A stretch of DNA of 64,000 nt, from assembly GCF_019175385.1 (NCBI RefSeq), contig NC_083341.1:25304203-25368202 (forward strand), written 5' to 3'. Shown one piece after another: positions 22,992 through 34,439 of the stretch. The notes under the pieces are model-generated. The model did not search any database. It was not told the DNA's origin and saw only the letters and a program-made list of their open reading frames with translations. Position 1 is the stretch's first letter; every line of letters starts with the position of its first letter. Made by a program: the position numbers and the translations under genes. The stretch comes from Lycium barbarum. Lineage: Eukaryota; Streptophyta; Magnoliopsida; Solanales; Solanaceae.

Positions 22992-25670
22992 TGTCATGAC
23001 CCAATTTTACTAAGTCATGTGGGCACCTACCTTTCCCACCTCGGTAGGCGAACCCTTAACTCGACATTCATAATAATGGGAAAAAAATGGCGGAAGAGTA
23101 AAATAGCAAAGGTCTCACTCTTTTATAATATAAATAAGAAAGTAGGAAAGTAAATGAAATCCGCCCCCGTATCTGATCTGGCCATACAAGAGCACCTAAC
23201 TAAATACTACAAGTCTGGATCATAATAATACATAAGAAGTCTCAAAATTCATGTCTCAGAATAAAAATAAAGACATAATGATAGAAAGAGTCATCGGGCA
23301 GCGAACGTCCTCATGCTCACTCTGAAGGACTCGAATCAGCCATCCTCGAATATCAGTCACGAGGAGTAGAAGTCGATCTCACCTGGTACTATACATTCAT
23401 AAAGAATGCGGCAAGTGCAGGTCAGTATAAAACAACAAGTACTGGTATTTATCGTAGGCCGACTAAGATTCCCTAACATATATCAAGGCAATAAAGTAAG
23501 ATAAACAGGTAAATCAATAGGATATAAGTCAAACACGAGCAAGTCACCAAGTACATGTCATCACCTATGTTATAGCATCTAAACCCAAATGTGCCAAGTC
23601 TCAATATATCAATCTAAATTCGTATATCACAAGTACATCACAAGAATATCACAATAAAAGCCATAGTACAATGCAATGCATATGCACCGTACATATGTAC
23701 TCCGATGATGGAACATCACATCTCGACAGCACAACCTATGGGGGACCTGTGAAGTCCATGTACCTCACGGTTTCGGCAACAACCTCAGCAATTGCCACAC
23801 TCATACCTCAATTTCGGGATAAATATCAGACGTCGGTCCTCACGTCACTCTCATCCAACTGAGCCCAGCTCGTAACAGTATTTCCTCAAGTATCATCAAT
23901 GTATCAACAGTATATCATGAAGGATGAGAATGCGTGCAATGTATGAGTTCAATGTCAATAATCAAATTAATATCACAGGTGCCACGCATAGGCACACCAA
24001 CAATATCATGAAAAGGCTACACAATAAGCCGTAACAGAACACTATCCTCGTATCAAACGTCTACAAGTAAGATACTAAAATTTCATTATCAAGATATATC
24101 AATAGTCTCCAATATCTACTATCGCCACGTGGCATCAAGCCAACAACAATAGAACAACATAAGTCATAACACAACGGGGTGGCTAACCCCAATCACACAA
24201 TAGGGCCCAACCTAAGACAATATCTAACCCAACTTCATACTCAAAGAATTACATACTTTCTCTGACAATATCGTCTAAATATATGCTTCACTAAACGAAG
24301 TCTCACCATAGGATAAACCGTAACCTACCTGGAAGGCCGAACAGTAAAGTCTCCAATAATCAAACATTAGTCTTCCTTTTCCTTTGAGCCTCGAGATAAT
24401 GAATGTCTAAACAAATCCGAATGATGGAATTAGAATCAAGAAGAACATCATTCAAACCCTACTTCTATTCAAGATCCAAATTCCCAACCTATGGAATAGG
24501 ATTTATGAACTAGAAAGGTGAAATTAGGAATCTAAAGATCTCAACATGAAATTAAAGCTCTATGTGATCAATCCCCATCAATATCAAGCTAGCAGAACCA
24601 ACAATTTATTGAAATTTGAATTCTAGGCAAAACCCCCAAATTTGGGTATAAACCCTAACTCCCAATTCAATAATTAGACCTTAATTGAGAAGTAAACATG
24701 TTACTATAGCTTATATTCATCAAATCCTTGCTAAATAAAGCTAACCAAACCACTAATTTCAGATTTATAGCCAAGAAATTTAGGAAGAAACCCATTAAAA
24801 CCCACTATTAATACCCAACTTATTGTTGAACTAAGCATGAACCATGAATTTCTATGGTGATTTATGATCAAGGAATGAAGTATAAGGTTGGGGAAACTCA
24901 CCACAAAGCTTAGCCTTTTCAAGAACTCCAAAACCCTCTCCAATAGCCTTTAGACAAAATGGGAAAAATTTTAGAGACTTAGGGGTTTTTATCACTTAAA
25001 CAATTCAGTTACTGCCCGACAGGCGCTTCGGCGCTTAGCTTGACCGCTCCAGTGGTTGCGCTTCGGCGCTCAGGTACTGCTTCAGCGGTCCTTTGCAAAT
25101 GGTCTAGACCGCTTCAGCGGTCGGTCTACCACTTCCGCGGCACCCCTTTAGTCGTACTAGTGTCGCGGAAGCGGACACCAGTAAACCAGAAACAACCCAA
25201 GTTTTATGAACTTCACCCCAAGTCCCAACTGACACTCGATACCGTCTACTCACAAATAAAATATGCAACTATACATAAAAATGCACTATGAATGCACTCG
25301 CGGTCTCGAAATTCCCATCGAGGGTATCGTTGACCGAGTCAACCCCCAATACCTCAAAACTAACCATCTAAACCAAGTCCAAAAGTGCACCCGAGTGCTT
25401 TTGAAACCGAATCAACTATGCACACGAGTTCTAACAGACCATCCGGACCTCTCGAAATTGATGGATTACCAAAAAAAATTCGTTTACCCAAAAGTTAACT
25501 TGAGTCAACCATTTCTCGCTTTTAAGCCAAATTTCCCCAAAACTTACCCAGGTCAACTTCGACGACCTCTAGAAGCATACCAACGATCCCGCGGGTCAAA
25601 TATGAGCTAATAAAGCTCGAAAAAGGATCAAAAGGGTCGGAAATACAATAACGACCAAACGGTCATTACA
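22992..25670 (-). mobile_element. Inner solo LTR
   Basis: Plus strand begins TGTCATGACCC at 22992 and ends CGGTCATTACA at 25670 (2679 bases). It is flanked by GGCCC at 22987-22991 and 25671-25675, a perfect target duplication. Related to, but distinct from, the outer LTR it entered. It has no internal region. Short open frames (for example 25040-25291 and 25263-25610) are within LTR and not genes. Confidence 0.93.
25015..25180 (-). promoter_or_regulatory. Inverted-repeat island of the inner solo LTR
   Basis: Contains ACCGCTTCAGCGGT (25108-25121), GCGCTTCGGCGC-type repeats near 25023 and 25060, and TCCGCGG/TCGCGGAAGCGG. It lies about 0.5-0.65 kb from the LTR start, the same relative place as in A and B. 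A weak TATA-like TGATAAAAACC lies just downstream on the minus strand. Confidence 0.45.
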
Positions 25671-26233
25671 GGCCCGATGGCCCAATCCGATATTTTTCAC
25701 ACCATTCGCATGACTCGTCCGATCAAGTTAGCGAATTTTAAGACTTCAACGAACTAAAAGGGTTTTAAGGGGGTTAAGGCTGTGAATTTTTCGGAAGTCA
25801 CAGTAACGATGAAATGAGTAGTTACACTTCTATAAAATATTTTTGCAAGATGAACAATTTGTGAGCCGCCAAGACATCACCCTTGATAAATTTCATATAT
25901 GCAATAACACCCACAGATCACTAGGATTTTACATTTTCAAAAATATGGTCTCAAATTCTAATTAGCCACCTGGATTTTCAAGCACTTTAAGAAAATACTT
26001 AATTTAACAAATTCAAATTGTCCTAACAAATTTATAACCAAATTAGCACCAAATTATCTAGATTTACTCAAAATCATTACCAGATGGTATAAACAAGTCT
26101 AATTATGCATCTATATATACATTTTAGTACTCCTATTCCATCTTCACAATTAGGTATTCATTCATATATTTTTCTCCCAAAGAAAGTGCTCGCTCTTCTT
26201 TCTTTTTTTTTCATTTTTTCTGTGTTACCAGAC

Positions 26234-26725
26234 ATGACTAGCAATTCAGATGAAAGCCAAAGAAAAGCAATTAGAATAACTAGTTTGTCCAAACAAGCAA
26301 ATGACTTGTCTACCTTATGTGACATACCTATTGCTCTAATAATTTTTAGTCCTGGAGAAATTAGCCCTACTATTTGGCCAAATGAGGATGCGGCTAAGGT
26401 TATAGTAACCAGGTATTTGAGTAACACAGAGACTGAAAAGTTTAAAAAGTTAGTTAAACTTGAAACCTACCTTTCTTCTAAATTGGAGGAGAAAGAAAAT
26501 AATATTAGAAAACCCGAGAAAAGAAACAAAGAGAAGAAAATAGAAATCACGTTCAATCGATTATACGAGGGAAAGGTTAATATATTTGACCTTGATGATA
26601 CAGAAATTAGTGAATTGTTAAACTTATCTGCTCTTGCACAGGATAAACTTGAAGAGAGGAAAAAGCAACTCGAGCAACCATCTCACACTTCTCAACCTCC
26701 ATCACTTCTCTCTCATTTTGAGTAG
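26234..26725 (+). CDS. Type I MADS-box-like protein, copy 2
   Basis: Open intronless frame of 163 codons, colinear with copy 1 and differing at scattered residues (for example IRIT for RRIT, GEISPT for GETNPT, KPEKRN for KTEQRN). It has the same missing basic helix and the same LSTLCDIPIALIIFSPGE core and IWPN. It ends with TAG at the site where copy 3 has TCG. An upstream in-frame non-ATG extension from 26105 is probably not used; the ATG matches copies 1 and 3. The 5' leader is pyrimidine-rich (about 26195-26225). It is intact, so expression is possible, but nothing seen proves it. Confidence 0.68.
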   Translation: MTSNSDESQRKAIRITSLSKQANDLSTLCDIPIALIIFSPGEISPTIWPNEDAAKVIVTRYLSNTETEKFKKLVKLETYLSSKLEEKENNIRKPEKRNKEKKIEITFNRLYEGKVNIFDLDDTEISELLNLSALAQDKLEERKKQLEQPSHTSQPPSLLSHFE

Positions 26726-28064
26726 ATAACGGAGAATGATGTAGGTCAAAGTAGTGGTCTCCATGTTGGGGCGCATCAAAATGTTTTGTCATTGGTTGAA
26801 GCGGGGCTTCGACCAATAGAAGATCATGATTATTGAGGATACTAATATTTATTTTGTAGCACATTATTTTCTTGGTCATGTTGTTTTAGTGATATGTTAA
26901 AGTTATATTATGTTATAGTAGGAAGAAATGTACGAGCCTTATTCGACCATCCTAGATATATGTTTAATGTTTTGGGATCTGTTACATTTCAATCATTGTA
27001 TACTTGTAATCATTGAGTACTTTATTTTAAGTTTAAATCTGAGTCAACGAAATTTATTTAATTAATATTAAGCTTTTTGTTATTTAATTAATATCGAAGA
27101 ATTGTACAAAGAAAAAGGTACAATTGCTAGCTACACTTGCGGATTTTAAAATCAAAATTCAATATCTATGAATTTTTGTGTCTAAAATGAATAACCATGA
27201 TTTTTGTTTTAATTTCATATCACGTCAGCATTCATCAATATAACATATAACTCTTTTTCTTCTTCATCTTCTATTTGTTGGTGCGCTACTTTGTGCTTTT
27301 TTTTTTTTTTTATCACAATAATTTTAATCCTTGTATAATAGAAACTTATATGTTAAAAAAATAAGTGAGTTCAAAGGATGCATATGATAATTGATTTGTA
27401 GCTCAAGGACAAAAAGTACAATCAGTAAAAACCATATTCGGATGCTACATATTGCGAATAATTTTTAAAAAAATCGTGTGAGCGCATATTCTAAAGGACA
27501 ATGAATTCTATAGATAGTGCAATAATATCAATTTGAAGTATTCAGAATAGAAATGGGTGGTATTCAAGGTTTATTTACCCAAGTTCACAGTGAATCATAG
27601 AATTAACTATATTAGAAAATTGTAATTATTTTATTTTTAATGGTAGAATATTGAAATCATATCCTAATATTGGCCTATGTAATTACTTAAAGTATAGAAA
27701 GGTAATATCATTAGATTTCCCCATGAATACTTCAAATATACAAAGTCACAAGTTGATCATTTGGATTTTGAAAATCCTAAAATATACATTGGATATTGGA
27801 ATAATGGTTCGGAAATTCTTATTCGAATTTTGAATTTTCAAGTATTTTGAGAAAATACTTAATTCTTCTTGTACCAAAATGGGCTAATCAAGTTATTACC
27901 AAATTTGGAACAAGTTATCAAAATCTACTTTATATCATTTGCTTATATGATACAAAAAATTCCCGATATGCATATGTACTTACTCCATGTTCTACGTGAA
28001 GATAACCGTTAAATATTTTTTTATATGATTGTTGTGTCAGGCCAATTTACGTGCACCTCAATTA
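26726..28064. other. Spacer of unit 3, left part
   Basis: AT-rich spacer matching 18809-20115. Poly-T at about 27298-27312. No gene; the 27651-27833 frame has no counterpart in the other units. Confidence 0.6.
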
Positions 28065-28489
28065 GTTCACCAGGTAACCGCTGCCATACATCATCATAGG
28101 TATTCAGTAACTCTGACCACCAAAGTTTAAGCAGATAGTAAGAAATCGTCTATTGTTTTTTTTTTTTTTTTGTGTCTCATGGACTTAAACTTAAAAAATC
28201 ATGGTTCTCCTCCGGTGACTAAGAAAATAAATTAGCAATAAATTTTCTCAAATAAAAAATACTTAAAATTAAACAAAGTTAAAAGTTAAGATGAAACCTA
28301 AAGAAAATATTTTATGAAACTAAAAATGGTGAAAATTCATGTAGGTGGGTTGAATGGCCCCCTCAAATTGTGGTAATTGGCCACTAAAGTGAACTATGTT
28401 TGTTTTGTCTACTACAAGTTATCATACTTTACCTAGTTCACCAGAATGGTCATCTTAGCCGAAATTTTGCGTTTTTCGGAAAGTACTAA
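28065..28489. mobile_element. 425-base insertion in unit 3, possibly Helitron-like
   Basis: Absent from units 1 and 2, where ...CGATTAATGACAC-type sequence is continuous. It sits between an A (28064) and a T (28490) without a clear target duplication. It ends in CTAA (28486-28489), preceded at six bases by a hairpin with CCGAAA/TTTCGG arms (28459-28479). These fit a non-autonomous Helitron, but the left end reads GTTCACC, so the expected TC is two bases in. A poly-T tract lies at about 28156-28170. Confidence 0.4.
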
Positions 28490-29528
28490 TGATGCAGCAT
28501 GTTTAATTTAAAGAAAATATAGCTATAATACTAATTTAGAAAAACACTGCTTATTCCTCCTACAGAGCTTATAAGTACATTTTGTACTAATAAATATCCA
28601 TATGTAGAATTTCATATTATTACGAATGTATTTATGATTTTCTTATTGATAAGGAAATCAAAAGTAATAGATTTATTTTTTCATGTTCTCAGTTCTATAA
28701 AATATTTTTGCAATACAAATAATTTGTGAGCCGGCAAGGTATTACCTTTGATATATTACATATATGCAACAACGCCTACGAATCACTAGGATTTTACAAC
28801 TCCAAAAATATGGTCTGAAATTCTAATTAGAATGTAATGACCTGTTTGGTTGTTACTGCTTTTTCGATGCTTTTGACCCTTTGCCGAACCTGTTTAGCTT
28901 TTGGATATGATTTGGGTGATTTTTGTTTGGAAAATTTGGGATTAAAGCGAAAAAAGGTTGACTTAAAGTTGACTTTTGGGTAAACGTACCTTTATCGAAA
29001 ATCCATCGGTTCTGAGAGGTTCGGATGGTCATTTAGAACTTGTGTGTATATTCGGTTTCCCAATTCACTCGGGTGCATTTTAGAACTTGGGTCGGAAAGT
29101 AAGTTTTGAGGTATCGGGGGTTGACTCGGTCAACGAGACCTTCTATGGGAATTCTGAGGCCACGGATGAGTTCGTAGGGCATTTTTATGTATATCTACAT
29201 ATTTTGTTTTTCTTCGAGATAGTTTCGGGGGCTGATTTCAAGTTTGGGAAGGCACAGAATTTTCGGGTGTTTGATGACCGCTTTGGCGCCAAGCGGTAGT
29301 GCACGCGAAAGCGCGAGCTACTAAAGCGATGGCCGAATCGCTGAAGCGGTAGCGCGAAAGCACTGGCCTGTCCGCAGAAGCTGCTGACGGACCATATTTC
29401 TTATTTAAAGGCCCCAAGTCTTTCATTCATTACCCACTTCAAATATAGAGCTTTTGGGAGCATTTCCTGAGGGAGAATCATTGTGATAAGTTCTTCCATC
29501 TTCATTACCATTCCATATTCTATTAATC

Positions 29529-30220
29529 CGTCATGACCCATTTTGGCATAAGCTGTGTGGGCACTTACCTCTCCCACCACAGTAAGCGAACCATTAACCC
29601 AATATTAATTAAGACATAAATGATTAAATCAAGCAACAGAATAGAATAAATGCGTAAGTCTCACGATATATAAATGTATATCATAGAATAGTGCGGAATA
29701 ATAATAACACCCCCAGGGTCTAGTCTGAGTAATACAAGAGCATCTAAAAGAGAAATAATACAAGTCTGGAATAATAATACAGAAAGTGTCTATGTCTCTG
29801 AATAGAATAGGACATAATTACAGAGAAATCTTCAAGGCAGCGAATGACCATGCTCACCCTGAAAAATCAAAGATAATGCTGAAGCAACTATCAGCCACGT
29901 GTAACGGAAGTGGATCCAACCTGATCCTTTACATTCATAAAGGAATGCAGCAAGTGCAGGTCAGTACAAAACAACAGTACTGGTAGACATCATCGGCCGA
30001 CTAAGCTTAGCTAACATAATTCAGATAATAACGCAGATAGGCAGACAAACCAACAAGTATAAATCAAATCAATCGAATCCAAGTACGTGTCGTCGCCAAA
30101 GTAAAGCATCTAATCCCAAATATGCCAAGTATGAATGTATCGAGTCCGAATCTAACGTCACAAGTACAACACCAAAACATCTCAAAACGAAAAACAGAAT
30201 CGAGTCCGAATCTAACGTCA
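29529..30220 (-). repeat. LTR fragment, minus strand, inside F
   Basis: Begins CGTCATGACCC, matching the TGTCATGACCC LTR end seen at 22992, and runs like 22992-23590 (AAAGGAATGCAGCAAGTGCAG near 29940, GTACTGGTAGAC near 29976). It breaks off at 30220 against the truncated B LTR, so only about 0.7 kb of this LTR remains. Confidence 0.65.
30139..30220. repeat. 22-base direct repeat at an LTR-LTR junction
   Basis: ATCGAGTCCGAATCTAACGT, plus CA, occurs at 30139-30160 and again at 30199-30220. The second copy abuts the point where the B LTR begins. This looks like templated filler from break repair. Confidence 0.7.
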
Positions 30221-32753
30221 TAGATTTGATTCGGGCTACTTCTTGTGAACTTTGGGCTTAAAACAAAAAACAATTGACTCAAAGTTGACTTTTCGGTAAA
30301 TAGACCTTTTTCGAAAATCCGTCGATTTCAAAAAGTTCGGATGGCCTTTTAGAACTTTTGTGTATATCTGATTCGTTTCCCAATGCACTCATATGCATTT
30401 TGAGACTTGGGTTGGAAAGTTGGAATTGAGGTATCGGGGGTTGACTCGACCAACGAGACCTCCATTGGGAATTATGAGGCCACGAGTGCTTTCGTAGCGT
30501 GTTTTTATGTGTGTCTGTGAATTTGGTTTGTGAGCAGATGGCCTCGGGTGTTAGTCAGAAATTCAGGTTGATTTGTGAAATGCAGAATAGTTTTCTAGTG
30601 TCGGGTGGCCACTTTAGCGGCACAGGTATCGAGGCAGCGGTACCGCTGTAGCGGTTACCCTGCAGCTGAAGCGGTCTGTGCGAATTGGGCATGACCACTG
30701 GGGTGGCACCGTTGGAGCGGTAATATTGTCGCGGAAGTGGGTGATGGCCAGTTAGTTCATTAAATCAAGTGTTAAATGCCTTATGTCCCTCATTTATTAC
30801 CATTCCAAATATTAAGCACTTGGGAACAATTCTAGAGGATTCTTAGTGGTAAGTCCTTCTAATCCCTTGCTTTTTCATAATCCCTAATCATCTTAAAATC
30901 CATTTTTCCTTATTAGTGCATTAGTAATGGAAGATTAAAGTGGGATTAATGGATATTTTATCTAGGCTTCTAAATCAAGATTTGTTGGTTGAGTTTATGC
31001 TAGATTATAATGTATCTAAGGTTGTTAATCATATACCTTCCATTATTAGTGTTGAAATCTTGAATTTAAGAGTTATGGGTTATACCCAAAATTGGTGTTT
31101 TGCTTGGATTTCGAAATTGGATGAATCCTTGAGTTAATTTAGCAATTAGTTAATGGATTTTGATCACCTAGTGTTTAATTGGATATTTTACCCCTGAATT
31201 TCCCATTTTGACCTTGTGAGCCTCGTTTCCCCAAATTCTAGGGTTGGTTTTTGACCTAATTTGAATGATAGCAATATAGGTATCGATTTTCATGATTTCT
31301 AATCTATATTTCGAGTACTCCTAGACTTTCTTGATCTTGAGGCTCAGTGGAAAGGAAAGGCTAAGGAGTGATTGTTGGTATTATTGTTGTTCGGCTATCC
31401 AGGTAGGTTATGGCTTACTCTTGGTGAAACTTCGTTTAACAAAGCATATATTTAGATGATATTGTCGGAGAAAGCATATAAACCTTCAGATATTAAGTTT
31501 GGTTGGATATTGTCCTAGGTTGGGCCCTATTGTGTGTTTGGGGCTAGCCATCCCGTTGTGTTATGACTTGATTGCTCTATTGTTATTGTCTTGATGCAGC
31601 GTGGTAATAGTATATATTGGAGATTATTGATATATCTTGTTCAAGATATTGTGGTACCTCACTTTTTGATGTTTTATATGAGGATTGTATTCTATATGAC
31701 TTATGTAGTCTTTCATGATATGATTGGCGTACCCATGCTTAATACTTGTGATATTGATCTTATTATTGATGTTAACTCATATATTGCACGCATTCTCATC
31801 CTTCATGATATACTGTTGATACATTGATGATACTTGTGGCAATACTGTGATTAGGTTGGCTTAGTTTATATGAGAGTGATGTTAGAGTCCAATATTCGAT
31901 AGTTGTCCCAGAATCGTGGATTGCGTGGTAGTGGTTTCGGAGGTTTGTGCCGGAACCATGAGGTACATGGACTCCGTGGGTCCCCCTTGGGTTGTTCTAC
32001 CGAGACGTCGATACTTCCGTCCGGAGTACATGTGTACATAACATTGTATTGCATTTGCATTCATACATCATTGCATTATGGCTTATATTATGATGATCTA
32101 GTGATTTACTTGTGTTGTTTAGTTTCGGATTGGATATATTGAGACTCGACACACTTGGGTTTCGATGCTTCAACGTAGGTGATGACGTGTACTTAGCTTT
32201 GGCTAGTGTTTGACTTATACTTGTTGATTTATCTGCTTACCTCGCTCTATTGTCTTAATTATGTTAGATATACTTAGTCGGCCTATGATACCTTCAAGTA
32301 CTGTGGTTTTGTACTGACCTGCATTTGCTGCATTCTTTTATGAATGTAAAGTTCCAGGTTGGATCTACTTCCATCTTCCATGGCTGATAGTCGCTATTAG
32401 TACAGCTTAGAGTTTACAGGGTGAGCACGAGACGTTCGCTGCCTTGAAGAGTCCTCTTATCTATGTCTTACTTTCCATTCTGAGACATATTCAGACTTGA
32501 TATATTATTATATTTCCAGACTTGTATATTTCTAAGCTAGATGCTCTTGTATGGATTAGACCAGACTCTGGGGTGTATTTTTTTATTTCCGCACTTGTTC
32601 TATATTATTATCGTTAGACTTACGTGATTTATTCTCTTCCGCATATTTAGTTGTTTATTCATATATATTTTTTACTATCGTTCGGTTGAGGATTTGCTTA
32701 TAGAGGTGGGATAGATAAGTGCTCGCACGATTTAACTAGATTGGGTCGTGATA
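30221..32753 (+). repeat. 5' LTR of element B
   Basis: Matches the 3' LTR from its base ~104. Ends GGGTCGTGATA at 32753 (TGACA in most relatives). It holds the CCGCTGTAGCGG island (30610-30740; ACCGCTGTAGCGGT at 30642-30655). No genes; frames such as 31591-31827 and 31903-32142 also occur in the other LTRs as chance. Confidence 0.88.
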
Positions 32754-32756
32754 AGT

Positions 32757-32768
32757 TGGTATTAGAGC
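32757..32768 (+). promoter_or_regulatory. Primer-binding site of element B
   Basis: TGGTATTAGAGC, one base off the initiator-tRNA-Met site, three bases after the LTR end. Confidence 0.75.
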
Positions 32769-32966
32769 CTTAGGTTACCTGGTCTACAATACAAGAGCGT
32801 GTCTAGTAGAGTCTCGTGGATCGGTAAGATAAGCTCCGTACTTATCTACGAGAGGCTATAGGACATTTAGGAAATTTCATTTTATTTCCTTCATTCATGC
32901 TACTTTATTCTAATTGGTATCTGGAACAACCAAATTGGTATCTTACTGTTATCTCTTCTCTCATAG

Positions 32967-34430
32967 ATGGTGAGGACTTGAGGTACTATAGCCCGAGGTC
33001 AGGTGCCAGAGCCCGCAGCTGCGAGCGACAACCAAAGGACGTGGTAGAGCTAGAGGCCGCAGGCTTTCCCCAACCAAGGGCTGGGCTCCTACGGTTGGAC
33101 AGTGGCGTGAGAGATCTCAGTCTCCAGAGCCTGAGGACCAGAAAGATCAAGACTAGGTCACCGAGGATAGTGTGGCCCCAGCATGGACACAGCGCGAGAT
33201 GACTTCTATCCAGACTATACAGGATACTATGGCCAGGATCGTACACCATCTAGATGCCCAGCAGCCTATTGCTGGTGTTACTTCTCCTGGTGGAGGTTAA
33301 CAGACCAGAGTTAGGGCGTAGACCCCTGAGCAAAGACCTACTCGGGTGGCACACCCCGCTGCAGTTATGGCTCCTCGTATTGATGCAGTGCCAGCCTCAG
33401 GTGATGATCTGAGGCCCGTGGAGGGTGCTGTTATGACCGTGTCTAATCAGGATCTTGTTGGGAGGTTTAGGAAGTTAGAGCCGCCGAGATTTTCGAGTAC
33501 TTCTGCAGAGGACGCTTAAGAGTTCATCTTGGATATGTATGAGTTACTGTATAGGATAGGGATCGTAGAGACCCATGGAGTTGACTATGTGACCTACTAG
33601 TTTTGCAACGACACGAAGACTTGGTGGAGGTTTTTTGTTTCTTGTAGACTTGAGGATTCTTCTCCCCTGACTTGGACTCTGTTCTACCGGGCCTTCCTTG
33701 AGAAGTATGTGCCCCAATCTTTGAGAGAGACGCGTAGAGAGGAGCTTTTACATCTTCAGCAAAGGGGTATGTCTGTGGAGGCCTATGTGACCCGCCATCT
33801 ATATCTGGCCTGTTATTCCAGTACTTTGATCGTTACTGAGCCTGACAAGATTAGCCATTTTGTTAGTGGGCTAGTCGGTTTACTTTAGATATCTTGCCTT
33901 TAGATGGAGGCTATGGGGGCTTCCTTCCAGTCCATCACTGAGCATGCTTCTTTGGTTGAGGCCGCTAAGGCCCGTGCATTTGGAAGTGGCGGTGAGAAAG
34001 GCTGCGTCAGATTGGGAGTTATGGTGGTTCTAGTTCGAGAGGCGCCAGTCAATCTTCTAGGTCGTATCAGCTATATTTCGGTGGCCACCCTGTGCACTCT
34101 GCTTTGCAGGCTTCCTCCTGTGAGCCACCCAGACAGAGAGCTTCTGAGAGTTCATTTTCTCGATCGGTAGACAAGGGTGGTCCTCAGCTTCAGTTTATCA
34201 GCCTTCGATCTCTCTGACCTATTTTTCATGTGGAGAGATTGGGCATGTTGCTAGGAGATGTCCCCAACTCAAGAGGAATTATCAGCCATTGAGGACTCTA
34301 ACATCATCTGGTGGTTGTGGTGATTTTTAGGGTTCTAGAGGTGGATACCAGGCAGTTAGAGGTGGGTCCTAGAGTGCGAGAGGGGGATCTCAGACTGGAC
34401 GTGGTGGGGCCCATTATTACTCATTTTATG
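32967..34430 (+). pseudogene. gag pseudogene of element B
   Basis: Start ATG at 32967, with the fifth codon TGA (32979), exactly as in copy A. The capsid domain is recognisable at about 33450-33960 (KTWWR near 33620, EAYVTRHLY near 33779). The zinc knuckle near 34220-34265 is better kept than in A (SCGEIGHVARRCP), but its first Cys is Tyr. Several stops (about 33517, 33598, 33886) and a shift near 34000 kill it. Gag would have formed the particle and packaged the RNA. Confidence 0.83.
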
Positions 34431-34439
34431 GTAGGCCCG

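Larger units (their letters stand above)
20352..25826 (-). mobile_element. Outer solo LTR, with a second solo LTR inside
   Basis: Plus strand reads TGTCACGATCC at 20352 and ...GTAGTTACA at 25826, flanked on both sides by CTTCT (20347-20351, 25827-25831), a perfect 5-base target duplication. Without the inner insertion it is about 2.79 kb and has no internal region, so it is a solo LTR left by LTR-LTR recombination. The uninterrupted site is visible in unit 1 (GACTTCTATAAAATATTTTTGC near 17909). Confidence 0.92.

Noticed and set aside
24920..25190. CRISPR-like array of short GC repeats
   Set aside because: Repeats are variable palindromes of 10-14 bases with irregular spacing inside a plant LTR; no cas genes, and a plant genome.
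25040..25610. Two overlapping plus-strand frames of 83 and 115 codons
   Set aside because: Within the inner solo LTR (TSD GGCCC on both sides); GC island gives chance open frames.
26105..26233. N-terminal extension of MADS copy 2 upstream of 26234
   Set aside because: It begins at a non-standard start, encodes a hydrophobic run from the pyrimidine-rich leader, and is not shared in frame by copy 1.
32897..33202. 101-codon frame overlapping B gag
   Set aside because: Out of the gag frame and spans the LTR-leader boundary; the true gag start at 32967 is supported by copy A.
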